From assembly GCF_019112545.1 (NCBI RefSeq), contig NW_025064880.1, forward strand, positions 1,493,719-1,557,718: DNA of 64,000 bases, in the 5' to 3' direction. The notes beneath the pieces are model-generated. The model made no database searches and was not told the origin of the DNA. It was given only the letters and a program-made list of their open reading frames with translations. Numbering within the stretch: the first letter of the stretch is position 1; every line of letters begins with the position of its first letter. Source of the stretch: Guyanagaster necrorhizus. Its lineage: Eukaryota; Basidiomycota; Agaricomycetes; Agaricales; Physalacriaceae. Of this stretch, positions 1-12,173 are shown piece by piece. The translations under genes were made by a program, and so were the position numbers.

Positions 1-464
1 GACATCAACGTGCACGTTGTGGTTCTATCAGGACACGTCTGTAGGTTGATTCATCATTCGCCTGGGAAGACTGCTCACAAGGTACATTGATAGACTTTGC
101 AACTATCCCATCTCTAGAAAGTCAGCTCCTCGACACGAAAAAGCAACCGGCATTCGCCATCGTTGACTTGTCGACGGTTCACCGCCTCAAAACTGCTGCA
201 GCGCAATGCTTTCAACGTGTGGTGTGCGATTTAGCGCCTCGCTCTACAGTTCTGGTACTTTGTGGAGTCCAGAAAGGTTTCAGAGTCCACGCAGACTTCG
301 ACCAAGCTGGAGTTGATTTGATTTTCGACTCTGAGAAGGGAGGAATGGGCACAGGAAAGGGTATCCTCTCATTCAGGGCACATGGAGACGCTTTGACTTG
401 GTGTGAACACCAAAGTGAACTCGCGCGCGATCTGTGTTCCAACCTGAAGCTAATATTCATCTGA
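1..464 (+). CDS. STAS-domain C-terminus, probably a SulP-type anion transporter (5' end outside the window)
   Basis: The visible part reads as a STAS domain. A short strand (VHVVVLSGHV) ends at a GT donor near position 43. After an intron of about 43 nt the frame continues through TIPSLESQLL, AFAIVDLSTV and STVLVLCGV to a closing ALTWCEHQSELA. In fungal SulP transporters (sulfate permeases and the YGR125W group) this fold sits in the cytosol after the membrane core and ends in a similar AL-W-E helix. Transmembrane segments would lie left of the window. The frame stops at 464, but a further intron is possible, because some family members carry a cyclic-nucleotide-binding region after STAS. Transporter identity is inferred from the STAS pattern only. 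Confidence 0.55.
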
Positions 465-489
465 AGAAATCAGTGACTGCATTGGAACA

Positions 490-1178
490 ATGTCAAATGC
501 CGATATATATCGCAAGTTCTGCAAGCTATTCAACTTTGACTTGTTTGAGAACGGTAGGATTACAGACGACAGTTTGAACACTATCGACTCTGTTCCAACT
601 TCACAAACCAGTATCGATATCCTTATAAGGATGGGCACACATCTGAAATGTTATGCTCCTGGACAGACATCATGCGTGCAAGTGAAGAGGTTTTCTACAG
701 TCGCCTTAGTGCACTTCTGAGCACTTTGAATGCAGGTGACCATGATCGCATTGTCTTCTTTGTCGAAGGACATGCCGATATGATACCAATGGAACCGTTA
801 ATGCGTCCCTCCTTCCATCATTTCTTGCTAATGCTGCCTAAAGAAAGCATGCAATTCATGAAACGACGGCTGGTGTCGCATTTTCGACAGTCTGTATCGC
901 ATGCCTTGTCTTCAGGTGATGTGCTAGATTGTAACGTAGAGAAAACGGCGCACATTTTGGCTCGTTCACGATGTGTCACTGTAGAGTTCGAAGTTAGGAC
1001 ACCTAGCGGCGTGCTTAGATGGACACGTAGTAGAGCTGAAGTGGAAAAAAAGTACCATAGAATAGACGGGTTTCCACCTACTAGTGTTGCACTGGATAGA
1101 CTGCTGGAATGCCAGAACATGGAATTATCAAGCATGAGAGAAAGAAAAATGGCGGTCGCCGGATTCCGGACCGATTGA
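490..1178 (+). CDS. Unassigned coding region between the STAS gene and EFM7
   Basis: Two overlapping open frames, 490-720 and 648-1178, are joined here as one uncertain gene. The second gives 176 codons without a stop and has a protein-like composition, with stretches such as DRIVFFVEGHADMI and LDRLLECQNMEL. It ends 39 bp before the EFM7 start codon. I do not recognise a family. It could be the last exons of the upstream transporter, with HLKCYAPGQTSC faintly like the start of a cyclic-nucleotide-binding fold. It could equally be a separate gene. Strand and coding status are moderately supported; function is unknown. Confidence 0.35.
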
Positions 1179-1217
1179 CCCGCTCTTCTTTTGTCCTACC
1201 ACTACGACTCGAACGTA

Positions 1218-2321
1218 ATGTCCGACGATGAGTTAGGGTTGGATTCCATGTTTCCTGTAAGTCATCTTCCAAGAAATGCCGGTATGATACCCTCCGATAT
1301 ATATGCTATCGTATAGGAACCCCTTAGGCCACCGACTCCAGATCCAACGTTCTCTATCTACAAGCGTGAAAAGGCGTCCGGCTCGGTCGATGATTGGTCT
1401 GAATTAAATATCAGATTAGTTGGAGTGCATCCATTGTGGGGACACCACTTGTAAGTACGTAGAGCCTTCATGGTTGCCTGGCGACAATCTCATCTTATCT
1501 AAATCCAGATGGAATTCTGCCCGTTCGGTAGCATCATACTTGGATAATCATCCGGATCTATACATCAATGGGTCTGTACTCGAGCTAGGCGCAGGAGGCG
1601 GGCTACCTTCCATCGTCGCTGCCAATAATGGAGCAGCAAAGGTACGCTCTGCCAACCGTCGCGGATGGCGCTTATATATATATATCTTTATAAAACAGGT
1701 CATTTTGACTGATTATCCGGACGCGGATCTAATTAAAAACATGGAGTTCAACGTCGATAAGAATGTACTACCATCTTGCAAGTATACTGTTTCTGTACAG
1801 GTGCCCTTCGAGTATTGAACCGTTTGGTATAACATTGCTAATGATTGGCAGGGTTTCATCTGGGGGTCATCAATTCAGCCTCTCTTATCTTCTTTGACGA
1901 ACACGACTGGCTTCAATCTCATAATCCTGTCTGATCTAATCTTTAACCATTCTCAGGTGTGTTCATCCAGAAATCGCGAGATTCATCTCGTCCTAAATCA
2001 TCCTATAGCATGATGCTCTACTGAAAACTTGTGAACAAGCATTACTGCCCGACGGTGTCCTTTGTACACCGTCGGTGCTAGTTTTTTACACGCATCATCG
2101 ACCGCATCTCGCCCTTCGGGACGTGGAATTCTTTACGAAGGCGCGGGATAGAGGATGGCACTGCGAAGAAATCCTCACGCAGAAATTCGAGGTAGGTCCC
2201 CATGCCAAGCATTAGAAGCAATTCCTTAGTTTTTTTTTTTCAGCCCATGTTTCCCGATGATCCGGGCGAAGAAGAAGTCAGAGCGACCGTCCATGGCTGG
2301 AAGCTGACTCGCACATTATGA
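1218..2321 (+). CDS. EFM7: EFM7/NNT1-like protein N-terminal and lysine methyltransferase
   Basis: A class I SAM-dependent methyltransferase. In yeast, EFM7 methylates the N-terminal glycine and the following lysine of translation elongation factor eEF1A. The start at 1218 gives MSDDELGLDSMFP, followed by introns at 1257-1316, 1451-1508, near 1643-1698, 1801-1851, one near 1955-2009 and one before 2244. The spliced protein has the family landmarks in order: HPLWGHHLWNSAR, the SAM motif VLELGAGGGLPSI, the acidic strand ILTDYPDADL, GFIWGSSIQPLL, FNLIILSDLIFNHSQH, and a C-terminal VFYTHHRP block. It ends in WKLTRTL. The length of about 255 residues is usual for the family. No damage was seen. 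Confidence 0.9.
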
Positions 2322-4920
2322 GACCTGTTCTGTATGCTAGGCTGTTCTAAGACCACACCGTGTTTTGGGGACACATCTCTCGTAGAGAACGCCCCAAGTT
2401 TGTGCTCCTGACCATGACGGCGTAGACATCTCTTCGGGATCAAGGAGCATGATATCTTTGGCTTCATTTTCTGCTGCTACATCTTCTCTTGATCACAAAT
2501 ACAATCGACTTCGGGAGTTTTTCACGGCCTTCGAAAGCTGTCATTTACTATGCCCAGAAGACTTCCGGCCTAAAAATGGGCTTAGATTTCCTGGAGTCCC
2601 CCATATCCTAGTCATATTTTCACGACCTGTTATTATCGCCCAGTTTTCCACACGAAATTGAAGATCAAGGCACTGGTCTGATGATTTTCAGTTTGCGGGT
2701 CCAGTATCCAAAGTGGCATAACATTTTCAAATGGTCATCCTACACCAGATTTGCAAGCGTTTCGGCGAAGAACAGTCAGCGATTTTTTTTTTCCTCATCC
2801 GGCCCATGCCATGAACGTTTTAGCGCCGTAAGACCGTCATGCAATCAACTTCGTTTCACACGGCATGTTGCGATTGGCGTGCGCTGTCTCCGCGAGTTTG
2901 CCACTGGCGTAAGAAGTCCTCTGTTTTTATGATTCACGTACTGATGTTTTCTACTTCCTGAATTAAACCAATCAATCATGCTAATGGTGATCAACGAGAC
3001 ATATGTATGCGAAGCTATTACCGTCTAGGTCTAGTAAAGGAAACCCTCGACAGAGAGTGGGGGGTGGTGAATAGTTCTTGAAGCCTTTTCTGCGGCCTGG
3101 TGTTGTGTTCGCGACTACGTACCCTAGAGCGTACTGGCAATGAGGTGAGAAATGTTTCTGACAACTGAAGGTCGACTTAGAGGTTTTAATTAAACATCGG
3201 ACGTCTGTCTTCTTCTGACAAGTCGGTTCAAGTTTGTGCGCAGTAACTCCCTCAGTCATCTGAATGCAGTATCTCAGAAAGGCTTTGGCTATTGTTTCTT
3301 TCCATCCCGACAGCGACGACGTCTCTAAAGATCTTTGATCGGCGGGAAATGAAGTCGGTGGCCTTGGTCAATGCTTGGCAACATGTGCATCGATGACCAC
3401 GGGGATGAGCTGCTAAACGGCGATTCTGCCCGCCTTACTCCTGATAAAAATACCTATAAGAGCTGGTGATGGAGCATTAGGCATCCTGGTTAGACCACTC
3501 GCCTTCATTAACACTCTACAGATGCTCTCAGCACGTCTCCCATACCAATACTAATCGCTTTGGTCCGCCGCTGGTGGTGAGCAACCTCGGGGGGCACCAT
3601 ATCTTCGGTCTTTGTCTGCATGGCGTTCACTATACTCGCTTCACCCATTAATATTGCTACCGAGAAGAATTCATTGCTTTGCAACTACTTACGAAGAAAC
3701 GACCTCGGCATACAGCTGTGAATTCGTCGTCGGACGAGACAGCGGGATGGACTGCGCTTTCCATATACGGCTGGAGCGAAGGTCGCTTGGATGCTTCGCC
3801 AAAGGTTCGATGGCCTTCAATTTTGACATATGCACCTGGGAGACACTCCTGCCATGGAAAATTTAAGCGTTGCAATTGTCGGCGCGCTGCTTGAACTTGC
3901 TCTTTTTGGCCTTCAGCGATGCTGCTCTGTTTTCGAGGGGCTGTTAGAACGGCAAAAACCCTTGCGAAATACCAACTCGTTAAACTCCTCTGTAGAGTGC
4001 TCCGCTTCCGGACTCCCTGATGGTTGCTCTTGGTTCCTGCTTCGATGAGATAGCCCCGCTTTATTGTCTTGAGTATTAATCCCTGCGAGGCGGCCGTGGT
4101 CCACGTAAGTATGCGTCATGAATCCTAAGAGCGACCTAGTGCCAATCTTACACGAGTTTAATGCAGGTTTCAGTATCCACAATTTGAAAGCCTGTGCATG
4201 GTTTATGCGAGGACATCCCACTACAACTCTCACTGACTTGAGCCTATGTCGAGTTGGACAGTGTTTGTGCTACGACAAGTTGCTTATGACTCGAGAACTT
4301 GTTCGGTGGAAATTCGGATGGACTTGGCCGGCTGACATATTTCGTCGTATGATAGCCGGATGGACATTGACGGCGCCGACCCATGGCCTTGGAACACATC
4401 AGTGTCAATCTATGTCTTCAAGGAACCACTAACAAGCGGCGGCGGAGGCGGCAGGAGGCCCTTGTTCTGCGATACTTGCAAGTTGTTCGCAGATTCCTGG
4501 TGCTTTCCCCCTCATTTTTACGACTGCGTATCAGGGTAGACGTACATTTAATTGAAAGGAGGCGAATTGATTCATAGTGATAAGATTAGATGCACAGTTG
4601 ATGATGATCCCCGATTACGCAATATTGCTCCACCTCCCTGATCCTCGTCTGCGGCTGGTTGCTTTATTCTGGCAAGAATTGTTCTGTCCGGCTCTCATGT
4701 CTAGGTCTTTGTCTCCTAATTCGCATCTGCTGCACCTGCCAAGTCCCTTACCAAATACGGGGGCCATCAGGAACAGCTGACCCTTTGATGATCTCGAGCC
4801 AAATTTTGTGCCCGGTCTGCCTTGCCCGGCCCATTTTCGTTGCCAGGCATGCTCTCTGCTCTGTAGCTCCGCGATTTATTGGGATTCACTCTTTTGTACA
4901 CGATCCTTAACTTTTGTTCA
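2322..4920. other. 2.6-kb stretch with no recognisable gene
   Basis: Only short open frames (under about 105 codons) occur on either strand, and none shows a domain I recognise. A GGC/GGA-rich patch lies near 4435-4460 and homopolymer T runs near 2230 and 2790. I saw no convincing tRNA, transposon end or long repeat. The last few hundred bases are probably the promoter of the GH13 gene at 4921. Confidence 0.4.
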
Positions 4921-6865
4921 ATGCGTTTGCACTGGCCTTTCACTCTCCTTCCTCTTGTCCTTCCCCATACCTTCGCTGCTACCGCCGACCAGTGGAGAGG
5001 ACGAAGCATATACCAGTACGTGATATTCGTCTTTTCCTGCCAGCAAATTCTTCATCGTTTCTAGACTAATAACTGACCGTTTTGCCCTTGCGGACGGCGC
5101 TAATCTCGATGCCTGCAATCCCGCTGACCAGGACTACTGTGGAGGCACCTGGAATACGTGCGCTGTCATCCCATCCTTCACCTCGCGTTTCCCTAATCGT
5201 CCTCCAGCATCCGAAATAAACTTGACTACATCCAGAATGCGGGCTTCACTGCAAGTAAGTCTAGATTCGCGGTCTACATCGCATGGCCTGACCTGACCTG
5301 ACCCGCCTTGCAGTATGGATATCGCCAGTAAACCAAAACTATCAAGGCGATAGAACTGCCTATGGATACCCCTACCATGGCTATTGGATGGCCGACATTA
5401 CCCAGCTCAATGACCGCTTTGGCACCCAAGACGATCTCAAGGCACTCATCTCTGACTTGCATGCCAGGGATATGTATTTGATGGTCGACGTCGTCGTCAA
5501 CAACGTTGTAAGTGTAAACTACTCATTTCTCCAGACCCTCCTACATGTCGTGAGCAGATGGCTACGTCTACCAACCCCGACTACTCCAGTTATATGTTCA
5601 AAGACTCGTCGTACTACCATCCTTACTGTGCGATCGATTGGGGCAACACTACGTCCGAGCAACTTTGCTGGCTCGGTGATGAGACGGTCACGCTGCCTGA
5701 CCTTAACACCACTAATCCCGCGGTGGTGTCAGGATACATTGACTGGATCAAGAACTTCGTCCAAGAATATGATGTCGATGGCCTTCGAATCGACGCCGCC
5801 AAGCATGTCGACATGCAATTTTGGCCGCAATTTTGCGGTAGTGCAGGTAAATGATGGATCCATCATTAAGATTCATGTGGCCAACAAAATTCTTATTTTT
5901 CACGCCAGGTGTATTTTGCATGGGCGAAGTGTATGGCGGCGTTGATGTGGAACCCGTCGCCCAATATCAGGGCCCTCAGGGTCTCGATTCTGTGCTCAAT
6001 TACCCTCTCCAAGCAGGACTTCTAGCCGCATTCCAGATACCTGGAGACCTCAATGTGACCGCCCTTGCCGATGTCGTCCAGCAGAGCAAACAATTATTTA
6101 CTGATACAACTCTGCTCGGCAACTTTTTGGAGAACCAGGATGTCCCGCGGTGGGCGAACCTCAGCGTGGACCCGCAGACCATGTAGTAAGTGGCTCGTAT
6201 GCATATCGGCTCCAGAGTCTATCTGACGCATGACATTTTCCAGCAACGCCATGACGTTCACATTCATGTCCGATGGCATCCCCATTGTATACTATGGTCA
6301 AGAGCAATCCTTCTCTGGAAATAGTGATCCGTACAATCGAGAACCCCTTTGGCCGTCTGGATATGCGGAAACATATGCCTATACTCTCATCCAGAAACTC
6401 AATGCCGCTCGAAATTTTCTTGTTTCCAATATATCAGAGGCTGATTGGCTCACATCAGAGACAGAGATCCTCACTCAGTCACCTCACGGCATCGCTATCA
6501 TGAAAGGTCCTGTTATCACCATTCTCACGAATATCGGATCACCGGCGCAGAATGGGACGAATATTGCAGTCCAAACACCATATGACAGCGAAACAGCTTT
6601 CTTCGATGTCTTTGATTGCAGCCAATGGGTTGTTGGGAGCGAAGGGACCTTGGATGTTGAATACACGAAAGGCGGGAAGGCGGTGGTATTGGTGAGGTCT
6701 GATGTGTTGGAATTGTCGGACATTTGTAGCGACCAAGTTGGCGTCAGTATCGTACATGCGGCTGGTACGGGTGCATCATCCGCGTCGAGTGGTGCCACGG
6801 CAGGCATACAACGACTGGCATGGTGGGCAGCGCTGATGCTGCCTACATTCTGGTTGTGGTCATGA
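4921..6865 (+). CDS. GPI-anchored GH13 alpha-glucan enzyme (alpha-amylase fold, probably 4-alpha-glucanotransferase)
   Basis: The protein begins with a signal peptide ([20 protein letters not shown]) and enters a fungal GH13 domain ([30 protein letters not shown]). The catalytic residues are visible: nucleophile Asp at 5792-5794 ([10 protein letters not shown]), acid/base Glu at 5926-5928 (GEVYGG) and transition-state Asp at 6139-6141 (ENQDVPR). Two histidines that bind substrate in true alpha-amylases are replaced: region I reads DVVVNN, with Asn at 5502-5504, and region IV reads ENQD, with Gln at 6136-6138. The C-terminus is Ser/Ala-rich and ends in a hydrophobic segment, as expected for a GPI signal. 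The same combination is known in Aspergillus AgtA/AgtB, GPI-anchored 4-alpha-glucanotransferases linked to cell-wall alpha-glucan. About six introns, 44-68 nt each. Fold is near certain; transferase activity is inferred. Confidence 0.88.
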
Positions 6866-7172
6866 TGGAACTCTCTCTTTGTTCGGTTTCTTCTGTGTTG
6901 TAATTCTTCCCTTCATTTGTCAATCTTTTCCTGTCAGTACTACTGGCTCATGTATATTATTATCCCTTGAAATATAATAGCAAGGTACATATCCTGTTCT
7001 CTTAGATTCCGCTTTGCAGTCGACGCGCGTGGATTTGCATTGAATGTTGCCTTTTTGGGACGGCCAGTTCGCTCGAAAAATCTGTACTGCATTATTACCA
7101 CAAACAGGCATTACCTCCGACGTCACCACCAACGCCCGGCGTGCTTCCTACCTAGCTTGATCTCTTACTGCC

Positions 7173-10100
7173 ATGTCCGAGCCGGCAAGGACAGACAGAG
7201 AGCTCGATGCGTTTTTCAACTTTTTCGCTACTTTCTCCTTGTCTCGACCAGTCGCGACCGCTGCCGACCTCAGTGATGGCGCGCCTTTGTTCGAGATTCT
7301 CTCGTTGGTGTACGTGGATTACTATTGCTCTACTTGCGTACAGAATTTCCATTTACCCTATGCTACAGTGATGCCGACTACTTCCGGCAATCCTCACGAC
7401 AGCCGGCACTATCAGAGAACTGGATTCTACGCTTTGGCGCCCTGAAACGATTGTATCGTTTAATAACACAGTATTTCTCGGATGTGCTACAGAAACCAAC
7501 GGGCAGTCTCGACGTGCCTAATCTTTCGGCAATGGCCAAAGATCACGACGTTACCTCAATCCTGATTATGTGTCGGTTGACTATTGCAATTGGCGTGCAG
7601 TGTGAGAGGAACAAGGAGTTCATTGAGAAGATACAGGGTTTGAGCGAGGTGGACCAGCATACGCTTATGAAGGCTATTGAGCAGGTGCGCGTTAGCCGTT
7701 GGTATGAAGAGCAACGCTCAAGGGGAGTAGGTGATGGCTCGTATATCGAACAGCCCCGACGGCCACGAGCGGTCGGAGGCCAGTATGACTGAGTGCGTTG
7801 TTTCCGCCTTCACATTGATCTATTCCTCGACTACTATCTCCTCAGAGACGATCACTATTATCGAATTCAATCCGAACGGAGTCAAATCCTGTCAGAAAAA
7901 GAAACACTAGAAAAGGTGTACCAAACTCTCCTTGACGAGCACCGTATATTGCAAACCAACTACGACGACGTTGTCTCCGAGAAGGATGACCTGCAAACAC
8001 GGCTGCGAGAAGCAAGACATGACGCGGAGTCGCGACGTAACGACAAGGCAGATAGTATGATGAAGGCTGAAATAGACAGACTTCGTGCTGAGCTGTACGT
8101 GATATTTTTGATACTGCCAATTTTTTATATTAACATACGTAAAGACAAAAGAGTGAAGACAATCTGGCTGTTGCAGAAACAGAGCTCGACAGGCTGACCG
8201 CGTTTGTGACTGACCTCACAAAGAAGCTGGAAGAGCTGCAAATAAGGGCGGACGAATCAGACCGGCTGAAGGATCAAGTAGATGAGTGCGTTTTTAAATT
8301 TTCCAGAGCGTGGTGACGTTTGCTGATAATATTCAAAGGTACAAACATGCATCGGACAAGTTAAGGAAGACCGAAAATGTCATGGAGAAATACAAGAAGA
8401 AGCTGCAGGAGGGAGCAGACCTTCGTTTGCAACTCAAGGTCAGTAATTCTTCCTAGTCATTTTGTGTCTCGGAAATAACTCTGCTACGTAGAATCTTGAA
8501 CGTGAAAATGCCAATCTGATTAATACGAACGCGTCGCTGGAGGAAGAGAATCGGAAAGCCTCCACATATAAGCCCCTTTTAGACTCTTATAAGACCCAAG
8601 TGTCGGAATTAGAGGCGAAGGTATCCGCGCGCGCCCAAGAGATCAACACACTCGCGTTTGAGTTGGAACAGACCAAGGATAAGGTCAAGAGACAAGAACA
8701 AGAGAGGGAAAAGGATCAGGAAACGCTGGATTTATATCAGGAGCGTGTTCTGGAGCTGGAGCTGTCTTCACACCGACCTGTTGCTAAACCTGAGCGGAAA
8801 GAAACATCTGACAGCTCGTTTGCAGAAGCTGAGTTACAGGGAACTGTCATAGGCCAAGACGATGTTGATCAGGGGTTGGGAGGAGAACTCGACGACGCAA
8901 TTACAGGGACAACGATGACTGATTTGAAGTTGCAGATACGGAAGTTGAAGCGGGAGCTGGAAGGTGTGAAGAAGAACGAGGCGGATGCCAGTCGGGTTCT
9001 GGTGCTCGAAAACCTGTTAGAGGACGCTACGCGGATGAAGGCTCGATATGAGAACGATTATCTAGCTGCTCATCGCGAGAAGCTAATGTTACATAGAGAT
9101 CTCGAAGAAATTCGGAGCGGCAAGTCCATGGGTGATGGGTAAGTTGCTTGCTTGTTTCTTTCCCTCTTCGGCTTGTATTGATTGCATTTGATATAGTGCC
9201 GAGGCTGCCATCGCTCTTCGTCAGACACTAAATGAAACTGTAGAGCAGCTGGATGCTTTGCGTAAGGAGTTCGCTGAGCTCGAAGTCAAATTCGAGACTC
9301 AGAGTAGGGAGCTCACTATTGCGAAGTCTGATCGTCAGTCTCATTTCGCCTCTTCTCTTGCTACTTATCTACCTACATACCTACCTTTGATATCTGACTG
9401 AAATTGGTCTTATTCAGTCACCCTTGTGAACAAGGACCAACTCGACATACTCGCGACTCTACGAGACTCTGTCAACGAAGACAAGGTGGCGCTCGAAGCC
9501 GACGTGGAACAGCTACAGAAGCAGAATAAGGAGCTTTCCGATAAGAACCGCATGCAGCTGGAGCAGGTCAATGCGCTCCTGCTTGAGAAAGTCACTTTGC
9601 AGAGTGAGGGTATCGGCCAGAGGGAGAAGATGCTACAGCGCGAACGTGACTTTGGGTGAGTTCTTTTTTTAGCGCCACGGGAGACGTTGACGTGACTTAC
9701 GAGATGAAAATACAGGGACCTTCGTGCGTCGATATCTGGCAAGGATCTTCCGGATGACATCAAGTCTCGTCTACTGGCTCTGCACGAGGAGAATGTTACC
9801 TTAAAAGAGTCGTTTAAGACTTCACAGGAGAAATTGCAGAAAGCCAGACAATTTATCAAAGAACAGGATAGGCTCTTCAAGGAAGAGCACGCTTCCAAGG
9901 CAGGGTCATCCTCGGTTAACATTGTACCCTTTATCAGCTAAACTCAAGCTGATGCCTCTATTATTAGGCAACTTTCGAAGAAGCTGAGGCAAGCTTCCGG
10001 TCCCAGATTAAGATTCTAGAGGAGGACCTTGCCCGTCAAAAAGTGAGTATTTGCCTTTTGAGGCATGTCGAGGTGTACTGACGGGCGGGGCCTTCTTCAG

Positions 10101-10335
10101 CACCTAATGCAGGAATTGACACGTCGATACCGGCGAGAACAAGATCTCATGATGAGTTCGTTGCATGCAATGGGCATGAAGACAGCTCGTTCCCACCTTG
10201 CCGTACCACCGAAGTCTCGACCTGAGTCTACAAGCTGGCTCAGCAATCAACGAGTACAAGTATGTCGTTCTACTCCTTGTCCTTGATTGATAGCTGACAA
10301 AGCTGTCGTAGCGAAACCCCGTACTACAGCGTTGA
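7173..10335 (+). CDS. HOOK-family dynein/microtubule adaptor protein
   Basis: The N-terminus (MSEPARTDRELDAFFNFF) and the following residues (LSRPVATAADLSDGAPLFEI, DADYFR, ENWILRFGALKRLYRLI, VTSILIMCRLTIAI) match the HOOK domain, a calponin-homology-like fold that contacts dynein light intermediate chain. The rest is a very long coiled coil spread over many exons (RDDHYYRIQSERSQILSEKE, YKHASDKLRKTENVMEKYKK, LERENANLINTN). Fungal Hook (HookA in Aspergillus) links dynein to early endosomes as part of an FTS-Hook-FHIP complex, so this is probably a cytosolic endosome-transport adaptor. The last coding exon runs from 10312 to the stop at 10335 after an intron at 10260-10311. Total length is about 750 residues, normal for the family. 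Some middle splice sites are approximate. Confidence 0.88.
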
Positions 10336-10610
10336 TGATTGCACCGTGACACACTGCTTTGCTTCTTGTTCTCCTCTAGTGGAACCTTATTCTTTCAAGT
10401 CTCGCATCTAGTTCTATACCCTTGCACGCATAATTGTACCCCATTGATGTATTTACGACCAGTCATTGATTATTTAGACTTGTTCTTGAGGGCCTGGGAC
10501 ATCGAGATGCAACTTGAAGAATAGATATGAGATCAAAGGCGTCGATGTCCATCACAAAATGTCCAAGAGAAAAAGATATGATACCATAACGAAGACGGAG
10601 GGGTATATGA

Positions 10611-11297
10611 TTATATAGCCTCGGCCCCCGCTGCACAGAGACCACAACCTATGCACTCCAGGCACGCTGTTGAAGGGAGGTGAATTCAAATGATCCTAGG
10701 TATGGAAACGTAGCTCACCAAGACCACCACAGCAAGCGCAGAGATAACAAGGACAGCAACATGGATTCTCAAAGGCCCCTGATCTGTCTGTCAGACGATC
10801 GGAATCAGATGAAAGCGGCGGGACTTGTGACCTTTGCAACACCAGAAACTCAAGCATATCTAGCTCAGGATTAGGTGGGATAATGAAGGAAAACAGGAGG
10901 CAGGCTTACACCTAATATTACTACGACGAGAAGACCAACGAATATAACGATGAGGTATACTGTCGCAGAACGATTGGTCGCACGGCACCAGGAAGGGAAG
11001 GAAAGAAGCAACCGACTCACGCTTATTGTCAACAAACGAACTGCTGCCAGTCGATGATCCGGTGTTGTCCAGCGCACGCGAGAAAAGCGAGTGTCCGCCC
11101 GTAATGTCGAACGGCGACAGCACCAAGACACCAACCAAGGCTAAAAAAGAGAGGACCACGGGGATAAGGAGCTGACGAAGACGGGCAATGTGGCAATGAC
11201 GGTGACACGGAGTGTTGGCTTCCTCGTCGAGGCGGAAGTCATGGTAGACATCCATTGCCTCTGAGCGAGGCTGGGAAGTGACGGTGTTTTTTTCCAT
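10611..11297 (-). CDS. Small membrane protein with a cysteine-dense C-terminal tail
   Basis: Exon 1 (11297-11021) encodes a cytosolic-looking start, a first hydrophobic segment (LLIPVVLSFLALVGVLVL), then a Gly/Ser-rich loop. Exon 2 (10959-10911) supplies a second membrane helix (LYLIVIFVGLLVVVIL). The following short exons read as a tail beginning WCCKGAFENPCCCPCYLC, then ACCGGL, and closing with ACLECIGCGLCAAGAEAI and a stop at 10611-10613. The last three splice joins were chosen because they alone keep this frame open; one donor (GTCACA) is unusual. About 150 residues. Clustered cysteines next to a membrane helix suggest palmitoylation or metal binding, but no function is established. It diverges from the DUF1348 gene, sharing a 268-bp promoter region. 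Confidence 0.62.
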
Positions 11298-11565
11298 GGC
11301 TGGTGGTGGTAGTAGGAGAAGAGAATGTAAATAAAATTAAGGACAGCAACGAGGGATAGTTACGGGATAATCGCAGCTGTCTCAGGTTGCCATACCAAGA
11401 TTTCGTTGGTGCTGCATGCTGCGCAAGGCTGTTTTGGGCTGTGCTATCCCGAGAATCGTGGAATGCACCCGAGTACGGCAGATGGTACTTTTGGGTAGTC
11501 GTTAGTAGCGTATTACAAGAACGCTACATAAATATTGTCGTGGTCACGAGAATGGTGACTCAACA

Positions 11566-12173
11566 ATGTCTCTTCGACCTCCATTCACCTTGCAGACCGC
11601 CTTGAAAAAGGTCAAGGTCGCCCAGGATCTCTGGAACACCAGATCACCTGCCAAGATTGCTCTCGCCTACACCCCCGATACCATTTGGAGGAACCGAGAC
11701 AGCTTTCTCCAAGGAAGGCCCGCAGTAGAAAAGTTTCTGCAGGCAAAATGGGAAAAGGAACACCATTATGTGTAAGAAAGTGCTTGGCGTGCACTGGAAT
11801 CATCTCAATCTGTTTCAGGCTAAGGAAAGAGTTGTTCGCTTTCATGGACAACAAGATTGCTGTCCAAGTATCTGTCTCTTCTGCTCCAACTCCCTCCGTG
11901 TCACTCATCCTTAGCTTTAGTTTTTCTGCGAATGGAATGAGAAACCGGATGCGACGGGCCAGTGGTTCAGGACATATGGACTTGAAGTAGGTCCTCATCA
12001 TCTATGCAGCAACCATTTACTGACAGACACTGCAGGATTGGACATTCGACGAGTCGGGCCTCATGAGGAAACGTATGATGAGCGGCAACGACGTACCCAT
12101 CGCACCTGAGGTCCGCTGGTTCAAGGAGGGCGTGGATATCGAATCCGTCGACATTGGAGAAGCACATTTATGA
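11566..12173 (+). CDS. DUF1348 protein, NTF2/SnoaL-like fold
   Basis: Four exons (11566-11771, 11819-11867, one near 11919-11987, and a last one ending at 12173) give about 155 residues, the full length of the family. Conserved stretches are FTLQTALKKVKVAQDLWN, YTPDTIWRNRDSFLQGR, LRKELFAFMDNKIAVQFFCE and the closing EVRWFKEGVD. The fold is a small alpha/beta cone of the NTF2-like superfamily, and DUF1348 members are soluble proteins of unknown biochemical role found in bacteria and fungi. No signal peptide is visible. The reading frame is intact and the gene is probably functional. It is transcribed away from the cysteine-rich membrane gene. Confidence 0.88.

Noticed and set aside
5286..5304. 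Tandem CTGAC pentamers
   Set aside because: Three to four units within an intron of the GH13 gene; too short to call a functional repeat.
9360..9390. CTACCTACATAC repeat
   Set aside because: Short low-complexity run in a HOOK-gene intron; probably just polypyrimidine-rich intron sequence.
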